Of a stretch of DNA of 64,000 nt, positions 7,213-15,591 are shown piece after piece (within the stretch, counting starts at the first letter, position 1; each line of letters starts with the position of its first letter). A model generated the notes under the pieces. That model had not been told where the DNA came from and searched no databases. It was given only the letters and a program-made list of their open reading frames with translations. A program made the translations under genes and the position numbers. This DNA comes from Mogibacterium sp. GTDB lineage: Bacteria > Bacillota > Clostridia > Peptostreptococcales > Anaerovoracaceae. The DNA lies in assembly GCA_017512365.1 (NCBI GenBank), contig JAFWGQ010000073.1, forward strand, positions 1 through 64,000, read 5' to 3'.

Positions 7213-7734
7213 ATGAAAGTATTAGTGCTTAACGGAAGCCCGCGCCCGCAGGGCAATACCTCAAAAATGACTGCCGCCTTCAAAGAGGCGGCTGAGGCTG
7301 CAGGCCACGATGTCAGGGAGTTCAGGGCAGCCGGAATGAATATCAGGGGCTGTCTGGCCTGTGAATACTGTCACGGAAAAGGCGCAGGAGCATGTGCGCA
7401 GAAGGATGACATGCAAAAGATATACAGTGAGCTGAAGGACACAGAGATGATCGTCCTGGCTTCGCCGATCTACTATCACGGCATCAGCGGGCAGCTCAAA
7501 TGCGTGATCGACAGATTCTACTCGGCGCTGTACCCGAAGGCTCCTGAGAGCCTGAAGTACATCTCGATGTTCCTGGCATCGGGGGACAAGGATCAGTACA
7601 CCGGCGCGAGGTTCTCATTCGACGGGGACTTCCTCGGATATCTCGGACTTGAAGATAAGGGATTCTTCTCGTGTGCAGGTGAAATGAAGGACGAAGTGCT
7701 CGATGAGATAAGAGCCATGGCAAAAGGACTGTAA
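7213..7734 (+). CDS. Iron-sulfur flavoprotein (NADPH-dependent FMN reductase fold)
   Basis: The 173-residue flavodoxin-like protein starts with the FMN phosphate loop LNGSPRPQGNTS and has SPIYYHGISGQLK (about 90-102), both typical of the flavodoxin_2/NADPH-dependent FMN reductase clan. Cys residues are arranged CX2CX2CX7C (starting about residue 47), the compact cluster motif of archaeal/clostridial Isf proteins that carry a 4Fe-4S cluster. It therefore probably moves electrons between ferredoxin-like donors and FMN. Its stop overlaps the ATG of the lipoprotein frame (TAATG), so the genes are coupled. Confidence 0.8.
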   Translation: MKVLVLNGSPRPQGNTSKMTAAFKEAAEAAGHDVREFRAAGMNIRGCLACEYCHGKGAGACAQKDDMQKIYSELKDTEMIVLASPIYYHGISGQLKCVIDRFYSALYPKAPESLKYISMFLASGDKDQYTGARFSFDGDFLGYLGLEDKGFFSCAGEMKDEVLDEIRAMAKGL

Positions 7735-7751
7735 TGAAGGGCAAACGGGCT

Positions 7752-8276
7752 ATGAAGAAGATATTTATCATAATGCTGATAATGACATTGAGCTTGTTTT
7801 CGGCCGCGTGTGCTGATAAGAAAGAGACACAGAAGGCAGCTGCGTCTGAAGATACACTGCAGACTGAAAATACTGATAATGAAGAGGAGAGAGGAGCGGC
7901 CGGGATGAGACTGAAGATCAATGATGAAGAAGTCGATGTGAAATGGGAAGACAATGATGCGGTAAGAGCCCTGGCGGATCTTGCGTCAGAAGGACCGGTC
8001 ACTGTCGATACATCCCTGTACGGCGGATTCGAGCAGGTGGGCAGTCTGGGTACTGATCTTCCGAACGATGATGTCGATACAACGACAGAACCCGGAGATA
8101 TCGCATTATACTCCGGCAGCAGCATAGTGGTGTTCTTCGGGACGAATACCTGGGCATACACCAGGCTTGGTCATATAGAGGGCAAAAGCGTGGACGAACT
8201 GAGAAATATGCTTGGAGGCAATAACGCAGTTCTGACGATCACTTCAGAAGGGAACGGATGGGAAAATCAGCAATGA
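7752..8276 (+). CDS. Lipoprotein with cyclophilin-like domain
   Basis: A signal peptide MKKIFIIMLIMTLSLFSAAC ends in a lipobox Cys. A charged linker follows, and from about residue 58 to the end a cyclophilin-like domain (MRLKINDEEVDVKWEDN ... DIALYSGSSIVVFFG) seen in many Firmicute secreted proteins, often near flavodoxins. An in-frame ATG at 7734 overlaps the upstream stop, but 7752 gives the clean signal peptide. This non-prolyl-isomerase cyclophilin fold has no established activity. The neighbours (flavoprotein, aldo/keto reductase lipoprotein) suggest a role in redox work at the outer face of the membrane. Confidence 0.8.
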   Translation: MKKIFIIMLIMTLSLFSAACADKKETQKAAASEDTLQTENTDNEEERGAAGMRLKINDEEVDVKWEDNDAVRALADLASEGPVTVDTSLYGGFEQVGSLGTDLPNDDVDTTTEPGDIALYSGSSIVVFFGTNTWAYTRLGHIEGKSVDELRNMLGGNNAVLTITSEGNGWENQQ

Positions 8277-9226
8277 AAAGAATCGCAATAAGGGGAGTTG
8301 TCCTGCTGCTGGTCCTTTTCCTGACCGGATGCGGAGTAAAAGAAGCCGGACAGCAAAGCCCGGATACACAGAAGCAGGATGGAACAAAAGAAGCAGAAAT
8401 GTTTGACTTTGAAAAGAAAACTGTGAAGCTGAACAGCGGGTATGAAATGCCCATCATTGGTTTAGGCACATGGACGCTTTCCGATGAGGAAGCAGAGGAG
8501 TCCGTATATCAGGCATTGAAAGTCGGCATGAGGCTGATAGATACAGCCAGATACTATGGAAATGAAGTGGGCGTTGGGCGGGGCCTTCAAAGAGCGATCG
8601 ATGAAGGGATCGTGACAAGAGAAGAAGTTTTTATCACAAGCAAAATCTATGGCGGAGATCATGAAAGCGCAAAGGGGATCATAAATGATGCGCTTAAAGA
8701 CCTTAATGTAGATTACATTGATCTTATGCTGATCCATCAGCCCGGTGCAGATGATGAGGGGGTCTACAAAGCCATGGAGGACGCGGTAAGCGATGGAAGA
8801 CTTCATTCCATCGGCATATCCAACTACTACACACGGGAACAGGTAGACAAGGTCCTTTCCTTTGCGAATATCACTCCTGCCGTGATACAGAATGAGAATC
8901 ACATATATTATCAGAACCGCGAGCTGCAGGATTATGTCCGGAAATACGGGATCGTGATCGAATCATGGTATCCGTTCGGAGGCAGAGGGCATACTTCGGA
9001 AAGCTTTGATAATGAGACGATATCTGAAATAGCCGACGACCATAATGTAACATCCGCGCAGGTGATCCTCAGGTGGCAGATACAGGACGGTTATATAGCG
9101 ATCCCGGGCTCATCCAATGCAGAGCATATTGCAGAAAACTATGACATCTTCGGCTTTGGATTGTCTGACGAAGAAATGCAGGCGATAAGAGATATCGATG
9201 AACAAAAAAGATACGAGAACTGGTGA
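8273..9226 (+). CDS. Lipid-anchored aldo/keto reductase
   Basis: The start ATGA overlaps the preceding stop by four bases. Residues 1-21 form a lipoprotein signal (ending LTGC). The rest is a full aldo/keto reductase barrel with catalytic Asp and Tyr in DTARYYGNE, Lys in TSKIYG and His in LIHQPG, and late NADPH contacts (AIPGSSNAEH). The enzymes reduce carbonyls with NADPH, which is a cytosolic cofactor, so an exported member is odd. A recent fusion of a cytosolic enzyme to a signal peptide, or use of another reductant outside the cell, could explain it. A second ATG at 8258 only lengthens the leader. Confidence 0.85.
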   Translation: MKRIAIRGVVLLLVLFLTGCGVKEAGQQSPDTQKQDGTKEAEMFDFEKKTVKLNSGYEMPIIGLGTWTLSDEEAEESVYQALKVGMRLIDTARYYGNEVGVGRGLQRAIDEGIVTREEVFITSKIYGGDHESAKGIINDALKDLNVDYIDLMLIHQPGADDEGVYKAMEDAVSDGRLHSIGISNYYTREQVDKVLSFANITPAVIQNENHIYYQNRELQDYVRKYGIVIESWYPFGGRGHTSESFDNETISEIADDHNVTSAQVILRWQIQDGYIAIPGSSNAEHIAENYDIFGFGLSDEEMQAIRDIDEQKRYENW

Positions 9227-9246
9227 GGTAACACAAGTGTTACCTC
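9225..9246. terminator. Bidirectional terminator shared by two convergent stops
   Basis: GAGGTAACAC and GTGTTACCTC form a perfect ten-pair stem with an AA loop. It contains the stop region of the aldo/keto reductase on one strand and of the flavin reductase on the other, so both genes end inside the hairpin. T-runs are short. Confidence 0.65.
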
Positions 9247-9806
9247 TTCAGCTTCAACCCGTCTTTGAAAGCGTCGCCGACACGATCGGACACTTTGTAG
9301 TAGCCGTGTGTATATGGATCAAATGCTATTGCGTTGACAAGTGACATATCAGGTTTTCCGTTGACCAGAACATTTTCGTCGGCAGTGACATTTACGACTT
9401 TGCCGATCACACCGCATCCGTATTCGTTATCCTGATATTCAATGAACTCGCACTCAAGGCAGAGGGGGAATTCGTTGATCACCGGAGCATCTACCTTCGA
9501 TGCTTTGCAGGCGGTGAGGCCGCTTCGCGCGAATTTATCAGGCACTCTGTTGCCGGATTCAACGCCGAAATAGTCGGCTTCGACCAGGTGGTCCGCATCC
9601 GCTATGCTTACCGTGAATGCGCCTTTCTCTTTGATGTTCTGCACCGTTTTGTGAGACTCCGTCAGATTGAGTGCAACGTGTCCTCTTTCCTGCATCGTTC
9701 CCCACGCAGCGTTCATTACGTTAACACTGCCGTCCTCGTTGTATGTTGCGACCATAAGCACAGGCATAGGGAAAATGCCTTCCGTGATATCAAGCTGTTT
9801 TCTCAT
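9240..9806 (-). CDS. Flavin reductase-like FMN-binding protein (flavoredoxin type)
   Basis: The 188-residue protein starts at an ATG with AGGAGAGGTC upstream; longer in-frame sequence before it is AT-rich and unlikely to be coding. It has the split-barrel flavin reductase fold: MRKQLDITEGIFPMPVLMVAT, then a loop ALNLTESHKTVQNI (FMN phosphate contacts) and a conserved-looking FDPYTHGYYKVSD end. Flavoredoxins bind FMN and pass electrons from ferredoxin or NAD(P)H in anaerobes. It is alone on this strand and converges on the aldo/keto reductase operon. Confidence 0.85.
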   Translation of the reverse strand: MRKQLDITEGIFPMPVLMVATYNEDGSVNVMNAAWGTMQERGHVALNLTESHKTVQNIKEKGAFTVSIADADHLVEADYFGVESGNRVPDKFARSGLTACKASKVDAPVINEFPLCLECEFIEYQDNEYGCGVIGKVVNVTADENVLVNGKPDMSLVNAIAFDPYTHGYYKVSDRVGDAFKDGLKLKR

Positions 9807-9986
9807 TTTTTGACCTCTCCTCTGTATTTGGTTGACAGGGATAAACACCCTCAATAAAATTTTAACATCATAGGAATAAAAAGCAAGGACTGATACTAAT
9901 TCTGAATGATAAAGCTTTTGATCAGGCGGCCGGATCACGGACTGAAAGTCAGTGCCGTACCGGGCGAGGACGTAAATGACGTAAAC

Positions 9987-10106
9987 ATGGAAAAGAAGTA
10001 CTATAAATTTGAGATATACATTCCGGAATCACACTTTGATGAACTGAGAGAGGAGCCCGTGATCAATGTGATCGAGCTTTACAGAACAGGCTTGCAGGAG
10101 TGTTAA
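9987..10106 (+). pseudogene. YqfO/NIF3-C-terminal-like gene with internal in-frame deletion
   Basis: The frame begins MEKKYYKFEIYIPESHFDEL and jumps after ELREE directly to PVINVIELYRTG. Full-length relatives of about 100-110 residues have the same beginning, a middle with GHIGNYD, and an end HPYEEPVINVI, as far as I recall the family. The joint EE|PVIN therefore looks like a precise in-frame loss of about 65-70 codons, leaving 39. A second damaged copy lies at 18886 with a nearly identical start. Whether the mini-protein is made is unknown. The AT-rich DNA from 9807 to 9986 holds only flanking sequence. Confidence 0.65.
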
Positions 10107-10125
10107 CAGAAAGCAGGTGACAGGG

Positions 10126-12084
10126 ATGATCCAGAAAACATACCACATAACAGAATATACTGAAGCTAAACTGTCTGCCGTGCTTGATGAAGTCGCTGCA
10201 ATGACTGAATACGATGCTTCTGCACAGATCCTTGCAGTCATGCTCGAACAGGGATGGGACAGGGATGTCATCGAAAGCAAGACTACGATGATGATGAAAA
10301 GACTGCCAAAGGTGCAGATCGCGGGCGCTACGCATTTCGACGATCTGATGCTGCTGGACGGACCTGTACCGAACCACTGCATACTGAGCTTCATGTTCTT
10401 CGATAACAGGGCGTTTGAGATAGAACGCTTTGAACTGGGCGGAGCCTGTGAAGAGGAGGCGGGAAAAAGTCTTGGGCAGCTGATCGGACGGCACGATGAT
10501 CCAAGGTGTCTGATGACACTGATCTCAGGTATGCCGATTGACATCGAAAAGCTGCTGACGGAAGCGGAGAGCGGGCGGGAAGACATCCCGGTGTTCGGCG
10601 CGACGGCCGGCCTTGATTCTCTGATCCTCGAGGACGGAGCGAGATCATTCGTGATCGACTGTGACGGAGCGCATGAAAGCTCTCTCGTCGCAGTGATCTT
10701 TTACGGAAAGGATCTTCACGTAAAAGCGTCGTACAATTTCGGCTGGACCGAAGTCGGCCGCACGATGACCATCACAGGCATGAGAGACCCGTATACTGTC
10801 ACTGAGATAGACGGAATGCCTGCTGCTGACATATATCAGAAATACCTCGGCATACCATGGAGAAGTATCGACATGGTGACAGAGAACATCTGCGAATTCC
10901 CGCTTTCCGTCACGCGCACAGAATGCGGAGAAGGTGCAGAAGAACGCAAGATGGCGAGGATACCGTTTTCGTGGACTGACGACGGAAGCCTTCATTTTGC
11001 GATCGCGATGCACGAAGGTGAAGAGATACGGTTCACGTACGGGCTGCCTCAGCATATACTCGAACTGATCAGAGAAGATGCTGACGGCTTCATGAGCTTT
11101 GCACCTCAGGCCATGCTTATGGTGATATGCATGAACCGCCTTATTTTCCTGAGGGATGTCGAACATATCGAGACCGACTGCTTCAGGAATCTTGTTCCGG
11201 AAGCCGCGTTCATGCACGGCAATTCGGAGATCTTCAGATCAAAGGGAGCAGGCGGGGAGGTCCACAGCGCTCTTGTCGCGGTCGGATTCCGCGAAGGAAG
11301 CGATATGACGGGAGCGAGATCCCCTCTCAAGTGGCCGTTCGAGGAGGGGGATATAGACGGAAACACGGTGATACCTCTCGATCTGAGGCTGATGTCCTTC
11401 ATGAGATCTGTGACTTACGATCTGGAGCAGGCAACAGATGAGCTGCTGCAGCTGAAGAACAATCTCGAGGATGAGGTCGAAAAGAAAACTAGAGAAAATG
11501 AAGGACTGTCGCTGCATGTGGTGCAGACGCTTGCCGATGCGATAGATGCCAAGGATACCTATACCAACGGCCATTCGGGACGCGTGGCAAATTACTCCAG
11601 AGAGATAGCAAGGCGCTGCGGATACAGCGAAAAGGAACAGAATGAGATATACATGATGGGTCTGCTCCACGATGTAGGAAAGATAGGAGTTCCGGATGCC
11701 GTGATCAACAAGCCGGGCAAACTTACTGACGAGGAGTTTGCGGCGATGAAGAACCATCCTGTGATGGGGGCTAAGATACTCGGAAATATCAAGGAGAGAC
11801 CTGAACTTGTGACAGGCGCGAGATGGCACCATGAGCGCTGGGACGGCAGGGGATACCCTGACGGGATCGGGGGCACAGAGATCCCTGAACAGGCGCGCAT
11901 CATAGCCGTGGCCGATGCATACGACGCGATGACAAGCAACAGAAGTTACCGCGGCGCGATGGAGCAGTCTAGGGTCCGCGCACAGATAGAGGGCGGCCGC
12001 GGCACGCAGTTCGACGAGCGCTTCGCTGACATCATGCTCCAGATGATAGATGAGGACACCGGATACGACATGCGTGAGAAGTAA
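10126..12084 (+). CDS. FIST-domain sensor with HD-GYP phosphodiesterase
   Basis: The protein has 652 residues. Residues about 40-360 form FIST N and C domains, a predicted small-ligand (possibly amino acid) sensing module. A short coiled segment (about 435-460) leads to an HD-GYP domain: HSGRVANYS, LLHDVGKIG, HH, GRGYP and VADAYDAMTS are all present, so the metal site looks intact. HD-GYP enzymes hydrolyse c-di-GMP to GMP via pGpG. No transmembrane helix is visible. GTG 10117 is in frame, but 10126 suits AGGTGACAG better. With the diguanylate cyclases at 19.8 and 53.5 kb it forms the c-di-GMP tool set of this region. Confidence 0.9.
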   Translation: MIQKTYHITEYTEAKLSAVLDEVAAMTEYDASAQILAVMLEQGWDRDVIESKTTMMMKRLPKVQIAGATHFDDLMLLDGPVPNHCILSFMFFDNRAFEIERFELGGACEEEAGKSLGQLIGRHDDPRCLMTLISGMPIDIEKLLTEAESGREDIPVFGATAGLDSLILEDGARSFVIDCDGAHESSLVAVIFYGKDLHVKASYNFGWTEVGRTMTITGMRDPYTVTEIDGMPAADIYQKYLGIPWRSIDMVTENICEFPLSVTRTECGEGAEERKMARIPFSWTDDGSLHFAIAMHEGEEIRFTYGLPQHILELIREDADGFMSFAPQAMLMVICMNRLIFLRDVEHIETDCFRNLVPEAAFMHGNSEIFRSKGAGGEVHSALVAVGFREGSDMTGARSPLKWPFEEGDIDGNTVIPLDLRLMSFMRSVTYDLEQATDELLQLKNNLEDEVEKKTRENEGLSLHVVQTLADAIDAKDTYTNGHSGRVANYSREIARRCGYSEKEQNEIYMMGLLHDVGKIGVPDAVINKPGKLTDEEFAAMKNHPVMGAKILGNIKERPELVTGARWHHERWDGRGYPDGIGGTEIPEQARIIAVADAYDAMTSNRSYRGAMEQSRVRAQIEGGRGTQFDERFADIMLQMIDEDTGYDMREK

Positions 12085-12124
12085 TATCGGGACATGGATC
12101 TCACATATAAAGGGGGGACCTGCG

Positions 12125-12958
12125 ATGGAAAAGAATATGGATCAGAAGCAAAGGCTTGACTATCTTGTAGAGAGCTTCAAGGCTGAGTCACCTGAGTACA
12201 AAAGGGTAAAGATACCGGAAGATACCGAAGGCAAGCAGCGCCTTCTCAGATCACTTATGAATGTGAGGATGCCAAAGCCTGCGTCTGCAGCTGTTCTGGC
12301 AGTTCAGGACAGCTATCTGAAGGGCCGTGCGCTTGAAAAGGGAATAGTCAATATCTCAGAAATGCCGACAGTCAGGGAGAGCCTTGGAAGCACACATCCG
12401 CTCGCTGACAATATATCCATCTGGCAGGGAGATATAACCCGCATCGCAGCGGACGCCATAGTAAACGCGGCGAATTCCCAGATGCTCGGGTGCTTCATAC
12501 CGATGCACACATGCATAGATAACTGCATCCATACGTATGCAGGAGTACAGCTCCGCGAAGACTGTGCCAGACGCATGAATTCTCTGAGACTTCAGTTCGG
12601 CGAGGGATATGAACAGCCGACAGCGGTCCCTATGCTGACAGATGCATATAATCTTCCGGCAAAAAAAGTCATACATATAGTCGGACCGGTCGTTCAGTAC
12701 GGACTGACGCCGCAGCTTGAACAGGATCTGGCAGACTGCTACAGAAATATCTTGAACATGTGCAAAGATAACGGGCTCAGGAGCGTTGCATTCTGTTGCA
12801 TTTCCACCGGGGTATTCCGCTTTCCGAATAAACGTGCCGCCGCGATCGCAGTGCAGACTGTGACTGAGTGGATGGCCGGGGATCCGGGCAGCCTGGACAG
12901 GGCGGTGTTCAATGTGTTCAAGGATGAGGACAAAAGATATTACGAGGAACTCTTCTGA
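12125..12958 (+). CDS. Zinc-dependent macrodomain protein-ADP-ribose hydrolase
   Basis: The start has AAGGGGGG upstream. The 277-residue protein carries an N-terminal helical extension (1-90) and a macrodomain (about 95-275) with NAAN at 114-117 and the zinc-macrodomain signature around C123, H128 and C130 (CFIPMHTCIDNCIH). In Staphylococcus and Streptococcus such enzymes remove ADP-ribose from proteins and usually sit with a class M sirtuin, GcvH-L and LplA2. Here none of those is adjacent, but a sirtuin-macrodomain pair lies at 46-48 kb. The gene follows the HD-GYP gene by 40 bases and ends at a good terminator. Confidence 0.9.
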   Translation: MEKNMDQKQRLDYLVESFKAESPEYKRVKIPEDTEGKQRLLRSLMNVRMPKPASAAVLAVQDSYLKGRALEKGIVNISEMPTVRESLGSTHPLADNISIWQGDITRIAADAIVNAANSQMLGCFIPMHTCIDNCIHTYAGVQLREDCARRMNSLRLQFGEGYEQPTAVPMLTDAYNLPAKKVIHIVGPVVQYGLTPQLEQDLADCYRNILNMCKDNGLRSVAFCCISTGVFRFPNKRAAAIAVQTVTEWMAGDPGSLDRAVFNVFKDEDKRYYEELF

Positions 12959-13004
12959 CATGCCGGGAGACGGTACTGTATCAATTGCGTTAAACATCTG
13001 AAGG

Positions 13005-13030
13005 CACAGCCGCTAACGGCTGTGTTTTTA
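13005..13030 (+). terminator. Terminator after the zinc macrodomain gene
   Basis: CACAGCCG and CGGCTGTG form an eight-pair stem with a CTAA loop, followed by TTTTTA. Confidence 0.9.
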
Positions 13031-13054
13031 TATGTCAAAGGTTCAGAAAAAATA

Positions 13055-13107
13055 GTTGACATGGTGTCAATCGGGTGTTATCATTCAGATGTTGACACGG
13101 TGTCAAC
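13055..13107 (+). promoter_or_regulatory. TetR promoter with two operator palindromes
   Basis: A near-consensus promoter (TTGACA 13056-13061, 17-base spacer, TATCAT 13079-13084) is framed by two copies of one palindrome: GTTGACATGGTGTCAA at 13055-13070 over the -35 box and GTTGACACGGTGTCAAC at 13091-13107 at the expected transcription start. Centres are about 36 bases apart. The arrangement predicts autorepression by the TetR protein encoded next and co-regulation of the redox genes behind it. Confidence 0.85.
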
Positions 13108-13126
13108 TACGTGAAAGGGGATAATC

Positions 13127-13750
13127 ATGTTCAAGGGAACACCGGAGACAGTCGCACAGAGAAGAGATGAGATCGTCGCTGCGTGTGAGCAGCTCTATCA
13201 GACGATGAGCTTCAAAGACATCACGCTCAAGGAGATCAGCGGTGTCACATCTTTCTCGAGGCCGACGATATATAACTACTTCCAGACCAAAGAGGAGATC
13301 TTCCTTGCGCTGTTCGAAAGAGAGTATGACAGATGGAACGAAGACCTTGAGAAGATACTCAGCAGCGATAAGGCGTTCTCCCGCACGGAACTTGCAGGAC
13401 AGATCGCAAAGTCACTTGAGAGAAGAACGCAGCTTCTCAGGCTCCTCTCGATGAACAACTATGACATGGAGGAGAACAGTCGCGAAGAGCTTCTCGCTTC
13501 ATTCAAGAGGGCTTACGGAAAGTCGCTGATGATGTTTAGGGAGATTCTTCGGAAACACGTTTCCGGCATGAGTGATGCTGAAATCGAACAGATAATGTAT
13601 GTGTTCTTCCCGTTCATGTTCGGCATCTATCCCTATGCTGAGGTGACGGCCAAGCAGAAGGATGCCATGAAGGAAGCGGAGATCGATTATAAATATCAGT
13701 CGATATATGAAATAACTTATAACTGCCTGATAAGGCTTTTGAAGAATTGA
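13127..13750 (+). CDS. TetR-family repressor of the flavodoxin operon
   Basis: The 207-residue protein has the TetR helix-turn-helix at about 15-60 (ITLKEISGVTSFSRPTIYNY, then FQTKEEIF) and a helical ligand domain. AAGGGG precedes the start. Two palindromes matching a TetR dimer footprint overlap its promoter. It is followed at 17-25 base gaps by flavodoxin, ABM monooxygenase and carboxymuconolactone-decarboxylase-like genes, so the inducer is probably a quinone, electrophile or similar redox-active compound; that is inference from context. Confidence 0.9.
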   Translation: MFKGTPETVAQRRDEIVAACEQLYQTMSFKDITLKEISGVTSFSRPTIYNYFQTKEEIFLALFEREYDRWNEDLEKILSSDKAFSRTELAGQIAKSLERRTQLLRLLSMNNYDMEENSREELLASFKRAYGKSLMMFREILRKHVSGMSDAEIEQIMYVFFPFMFGIYPYAEVTAKQKDAMKEAEIDYKYQSIYEITYNCLIRLLKN

Positions 13751-13767
13751 AGAAGGAGATGAAATAA

Positions 13768-14244
13768 ATGAGCAAGACATTGGTAGCAGTATTCTCGGCA
13801 AGCGGAGTGACAAAGCGCGTCGGCGAGGAGATCGCAAGGGTAAGCGGAGGAGATTTTTACGAGATCGTTCCGAAGGAGAAGTACACTAGCGCTGACCTCA
13901 ACTACATGAACAAAACAAGCCGCAGCAGCGTTGAGATGAACGATCCTTCCTCAAGACCTGAGATCGCAGGCAGCGTGGAAAACATGGATTCGTATGACAC
14001 GGTGATCATCGGCTTCCCGATCTGGTGGGGCGTTGCGCCTCGCATAGTCGAGACCTTCCTCGAGAGTTATGACTTCTCCGGAAAGACGATCATCCCGTTC
14101 TGCACTTCCGGCGGCAGCGGTGTCGGCAGAAGCGACACTGCCCTGCACAAGAATGTAAGCGGCGATGTGAAATGGGCCAAGGGCGTCCAGATCAACCGTC
14201 CGGATGAGGCAGCGATCAAAATAATGCTGGAGAATGCACAGTAA
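13768..14244 (+). CDS. Flavodoxin-like protein
   Basis: Its 158 residues start with TLVAVFSASGVTKRVGEEIA, the FMN phosphate-binding loop, and include IIGFPIWWGVAPRIVETFLE and FCTSGGSGVGRS, the other FMN contacts, typical of the flavodoxin_4 clan. It should carry electrons or reduce quinones with FMN. AAGGAGATG lies upstream. It is the first enzyme gene behind the TetR repressor. A second, lipid-anchored flavodoxin of the same type is four genes on; the two share the ADLN/ADLD...W and GYPIWWG-type motifs, pointing to a duplication with addition of a signal peptide. Confidence 0.88.
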   Translation: MSKTLVAVFSASGVTKRVGEEIARVSGGDFYEIVPKEKYTSADLNYMNKTSRSSVEMNDPSSRPEIAGSVENMDSYDTVIIGFPIWWGVAPRIVETFLESYDFSGKTIIPFCTSGGSGVGRSDTALHKNVSGDVKWAKGVQINRPDEAAIKIMLENAQ

Positions 14245-14258
14245 GCAGAGGTAAAGAC

Positions 14259-14591
14259 ATGAGCATAACGGTGAATCTTTATTACAAGGGCAGCAACGGA
14301 AGTGCGAGAGCCTTTGCAGATGAAATGGAAGCGCGCGGGATCGCAGATGCCATCAGAGCAGAGGAGGGAAACGAAAGATACGAATACTTCATTCCTCTCA
14401 AGGATCCTGAGACTGTGCTGCTCATCGACAGCTGGAAGGATCAGGAGTCGCTCGACAGACATCACGCTTCTGCAATGATGAGTGAACTGGCTGAGCTGCG
14501 TGAGAAATATGATCTGCATATGAGCGTGGAAAGATATGTTTCAGATGAAGAGGGAGTGCCTGACAGGGATCAGACCTTCATCAGAAAGTAG
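14259..14591 (+). CDS. Antibiotic biosynthesis monooxygenase (ABM/YgiN-like) protein
   Basis: The 110-residue protein has a dimeric ferredoxin-like ABM fold: an opening strand (ITVNLYYKG), a helix, a strand with RYEYFIPLKDPETVLLIDSW and the helix start H-H-A-S followed by a closing strand (MSVERY). Relatives act as quinol monooxygenases or cofactor-free oxygenases. In an anaerobe a quinone-related role is more likely. It lies 14 bases after the flavodoxin with AGAGGT upstream and belongs to the TetR operon. Confidence 0.82.
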   Translation: MSITVNLYYKGSNGSARAFADEMEARGIADAIRAEEGNERYEYFIPLKDPETVLLIDSWKDQESLDRHHASAMMSELAELREKYDLHMSVERYVSDEEGVPDRDQTFIRK

Positions 14592-14610
14592 GCAAGAGAG
14601 GAGATAAAAA

Positions 14611-14937
14611 ATGAGTGAGAAAATCGTACAGACAGCAGGAAGAGATCAGCTGGGAGAGTTCGCCCCTATGTTTGCGCATCTCAATGACGACGTTCTCTTC
14701 GGCGAAGTATGGAACGAGGAAGCGATCGATGTGAAGACAAAGTGCATCATCACCGTCGTTTCGCTGATGGCATCCGGGATCACGGATTCATCCCTGACAT
14801 ATCACCTGCAGAACGCGAAGGCGCACGGCGTTACCAAAGACGAGATCGCTGCTATCATCACACATGCAACGATGTATGTCGGCTGGCCTAAGGGCTGGGC
14901 GGTGTTCCGTCTAGCAAAGGAAGTCTGGAATGACTAA
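14611..14937 (+). CDS. Carboxymuconolactone decarboxylase/AhpD-family protein
   Basis: At 108 residues it has the all-helical CMD fold (FGEVWNEEAIDVKTKCIITVVSLMA and HATMYVGWPKGWAVFRLA). The CxxC pair of peroxidase-type AhpD is missing; one Cys remains near residue 46. It is therefore closer to the 4-carboxymuconolactone decarboxylase branch, whose members in such operons are of unknown activity. Good ribosome site GAGGAGA. Sits between the ABM and flavodoxin-lipoprotein genes. Confidence 0.85.
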   Translation: MSEKIVQTAGRDQLGEFAPMFAHLNDDVLFGEVWNEEAIDVKTKCIITVVSLMASGITDSSLTYHLQNAKAHGVTKDEIAAIITHATMYVGWPKGWAVFRLAKEVWND

Positions 14938-14952
14938 AAGAGGAGGAGACTT

Positions 14953-15579
14953 ATGAGAAAGTACATAAGGATCATAACTGCGCTGATGCTGATCATGTCT
15001 GTTCTGGTACTGACCGGATGCGGAGGAAATAATGACTCTTCGGAGAAGGTTGATGCATCTGAAGATGTCCAGACGGAGCAGGATGCAGCATCTGGTGCAG
15101 GCAGTGGCGATACGCTTGTTGTGTACTTCTCGGCAACTGGCATCACAAAAGGAGTAGCGGAGAAGATAGCGTCCATAACAGGCGCGGATACATACGAGAT
15201 CAAGGCGGCTAAGGAATATACTGATGCGGATCTCGACTGGAACGATCCGGACAGCCGCACGACACATGAGCAGAATGACGCTTCCGTTCGCCCTGAGATC
15301 GGAAGCGATCCGGTATCGCTCGAAGGCTATAAGACCATCTACATCGGCTATCCTATCTGGTGGGGCGAAGAGCCGCGTATAATGGATACATTTGTGGAGA
15401 GCCATGACTTTGACGGCATCACCATGATACCGTTCTGCACATCGGGCAGCAGCGACATCGGCAAGAGTGCGAAAAACCTCGCAGATAAAGCCGGTAGCGG
15501 CAAATGGCTCGATGGAGAAAGATTCGACGGAGGAGTTTCGGAAGAAGAACTGAAGTCGTGGATCGAAGGGCTGAAGTAA
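14953..15579 (+). CDS. Lipid-anchored flavodoxin
   Basis: A signal peptide ends in the lipobox LTGCGG (about residue 25), followed by an acidic linker and a flavodoxin domain (about 55-208): VVYFSATGITKGVAEKIA, YIGYPIWWGEEPRIMDTF and FCTSGSSDIGKS. It is a relative of the cytosolic flavodoxin at 13.8 kb with a membrane anchor. An FMN protein outside the membrane would need flavin added there or export with cofactor. It could take part in extracellular flavin electron transfer, but no FMN-threonine signature context is visible. Ribosome site GAGGAGGAG. Confidence 0.88.
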   Translation: MRKYIRIITALMLIMSVLVLTGCGGNNDSSEKVDASEDVQTEQDAASGAGSGDTLVVYFSATGITKGVAEKIASITGADTYEIKAAKEYTDADLDWNDPDSRTTHEQNDASVRPEIGSDPVSLEGYKTIYIGYPIWWGEEPRIMDTFVESHDFDGITMIPFCTSGSSDIGKSAKNLADKAGSGKWLDGERFDGGVSEEELKSWIEGLK

Positions 15580-15591
15580 GGAAAGCTTAAA

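Noticed and set aside
9906-9986. In-frame extension before the 39-residue YqfO-like remnant
   Set aside because: The ATG at 9987 matches the family start MEKKYYK. The upstream codons have no resemblance to the family.
12125-12958. Zinc macrodomain as part of a class M sirtuin/GcvH-L/LplA2 operon
   Set aside because: None of these partners is adjacent, and the sirtuin at 46 kb has the ordinary deacylase motifs.
13768-15579. An FMN-threonine extracellular electron transfer system
   Set aside because: No ApbE, flavinylation target repeat, Ndh2 or EetA/B genes are visible. Two flavodoxins alone do not support it.
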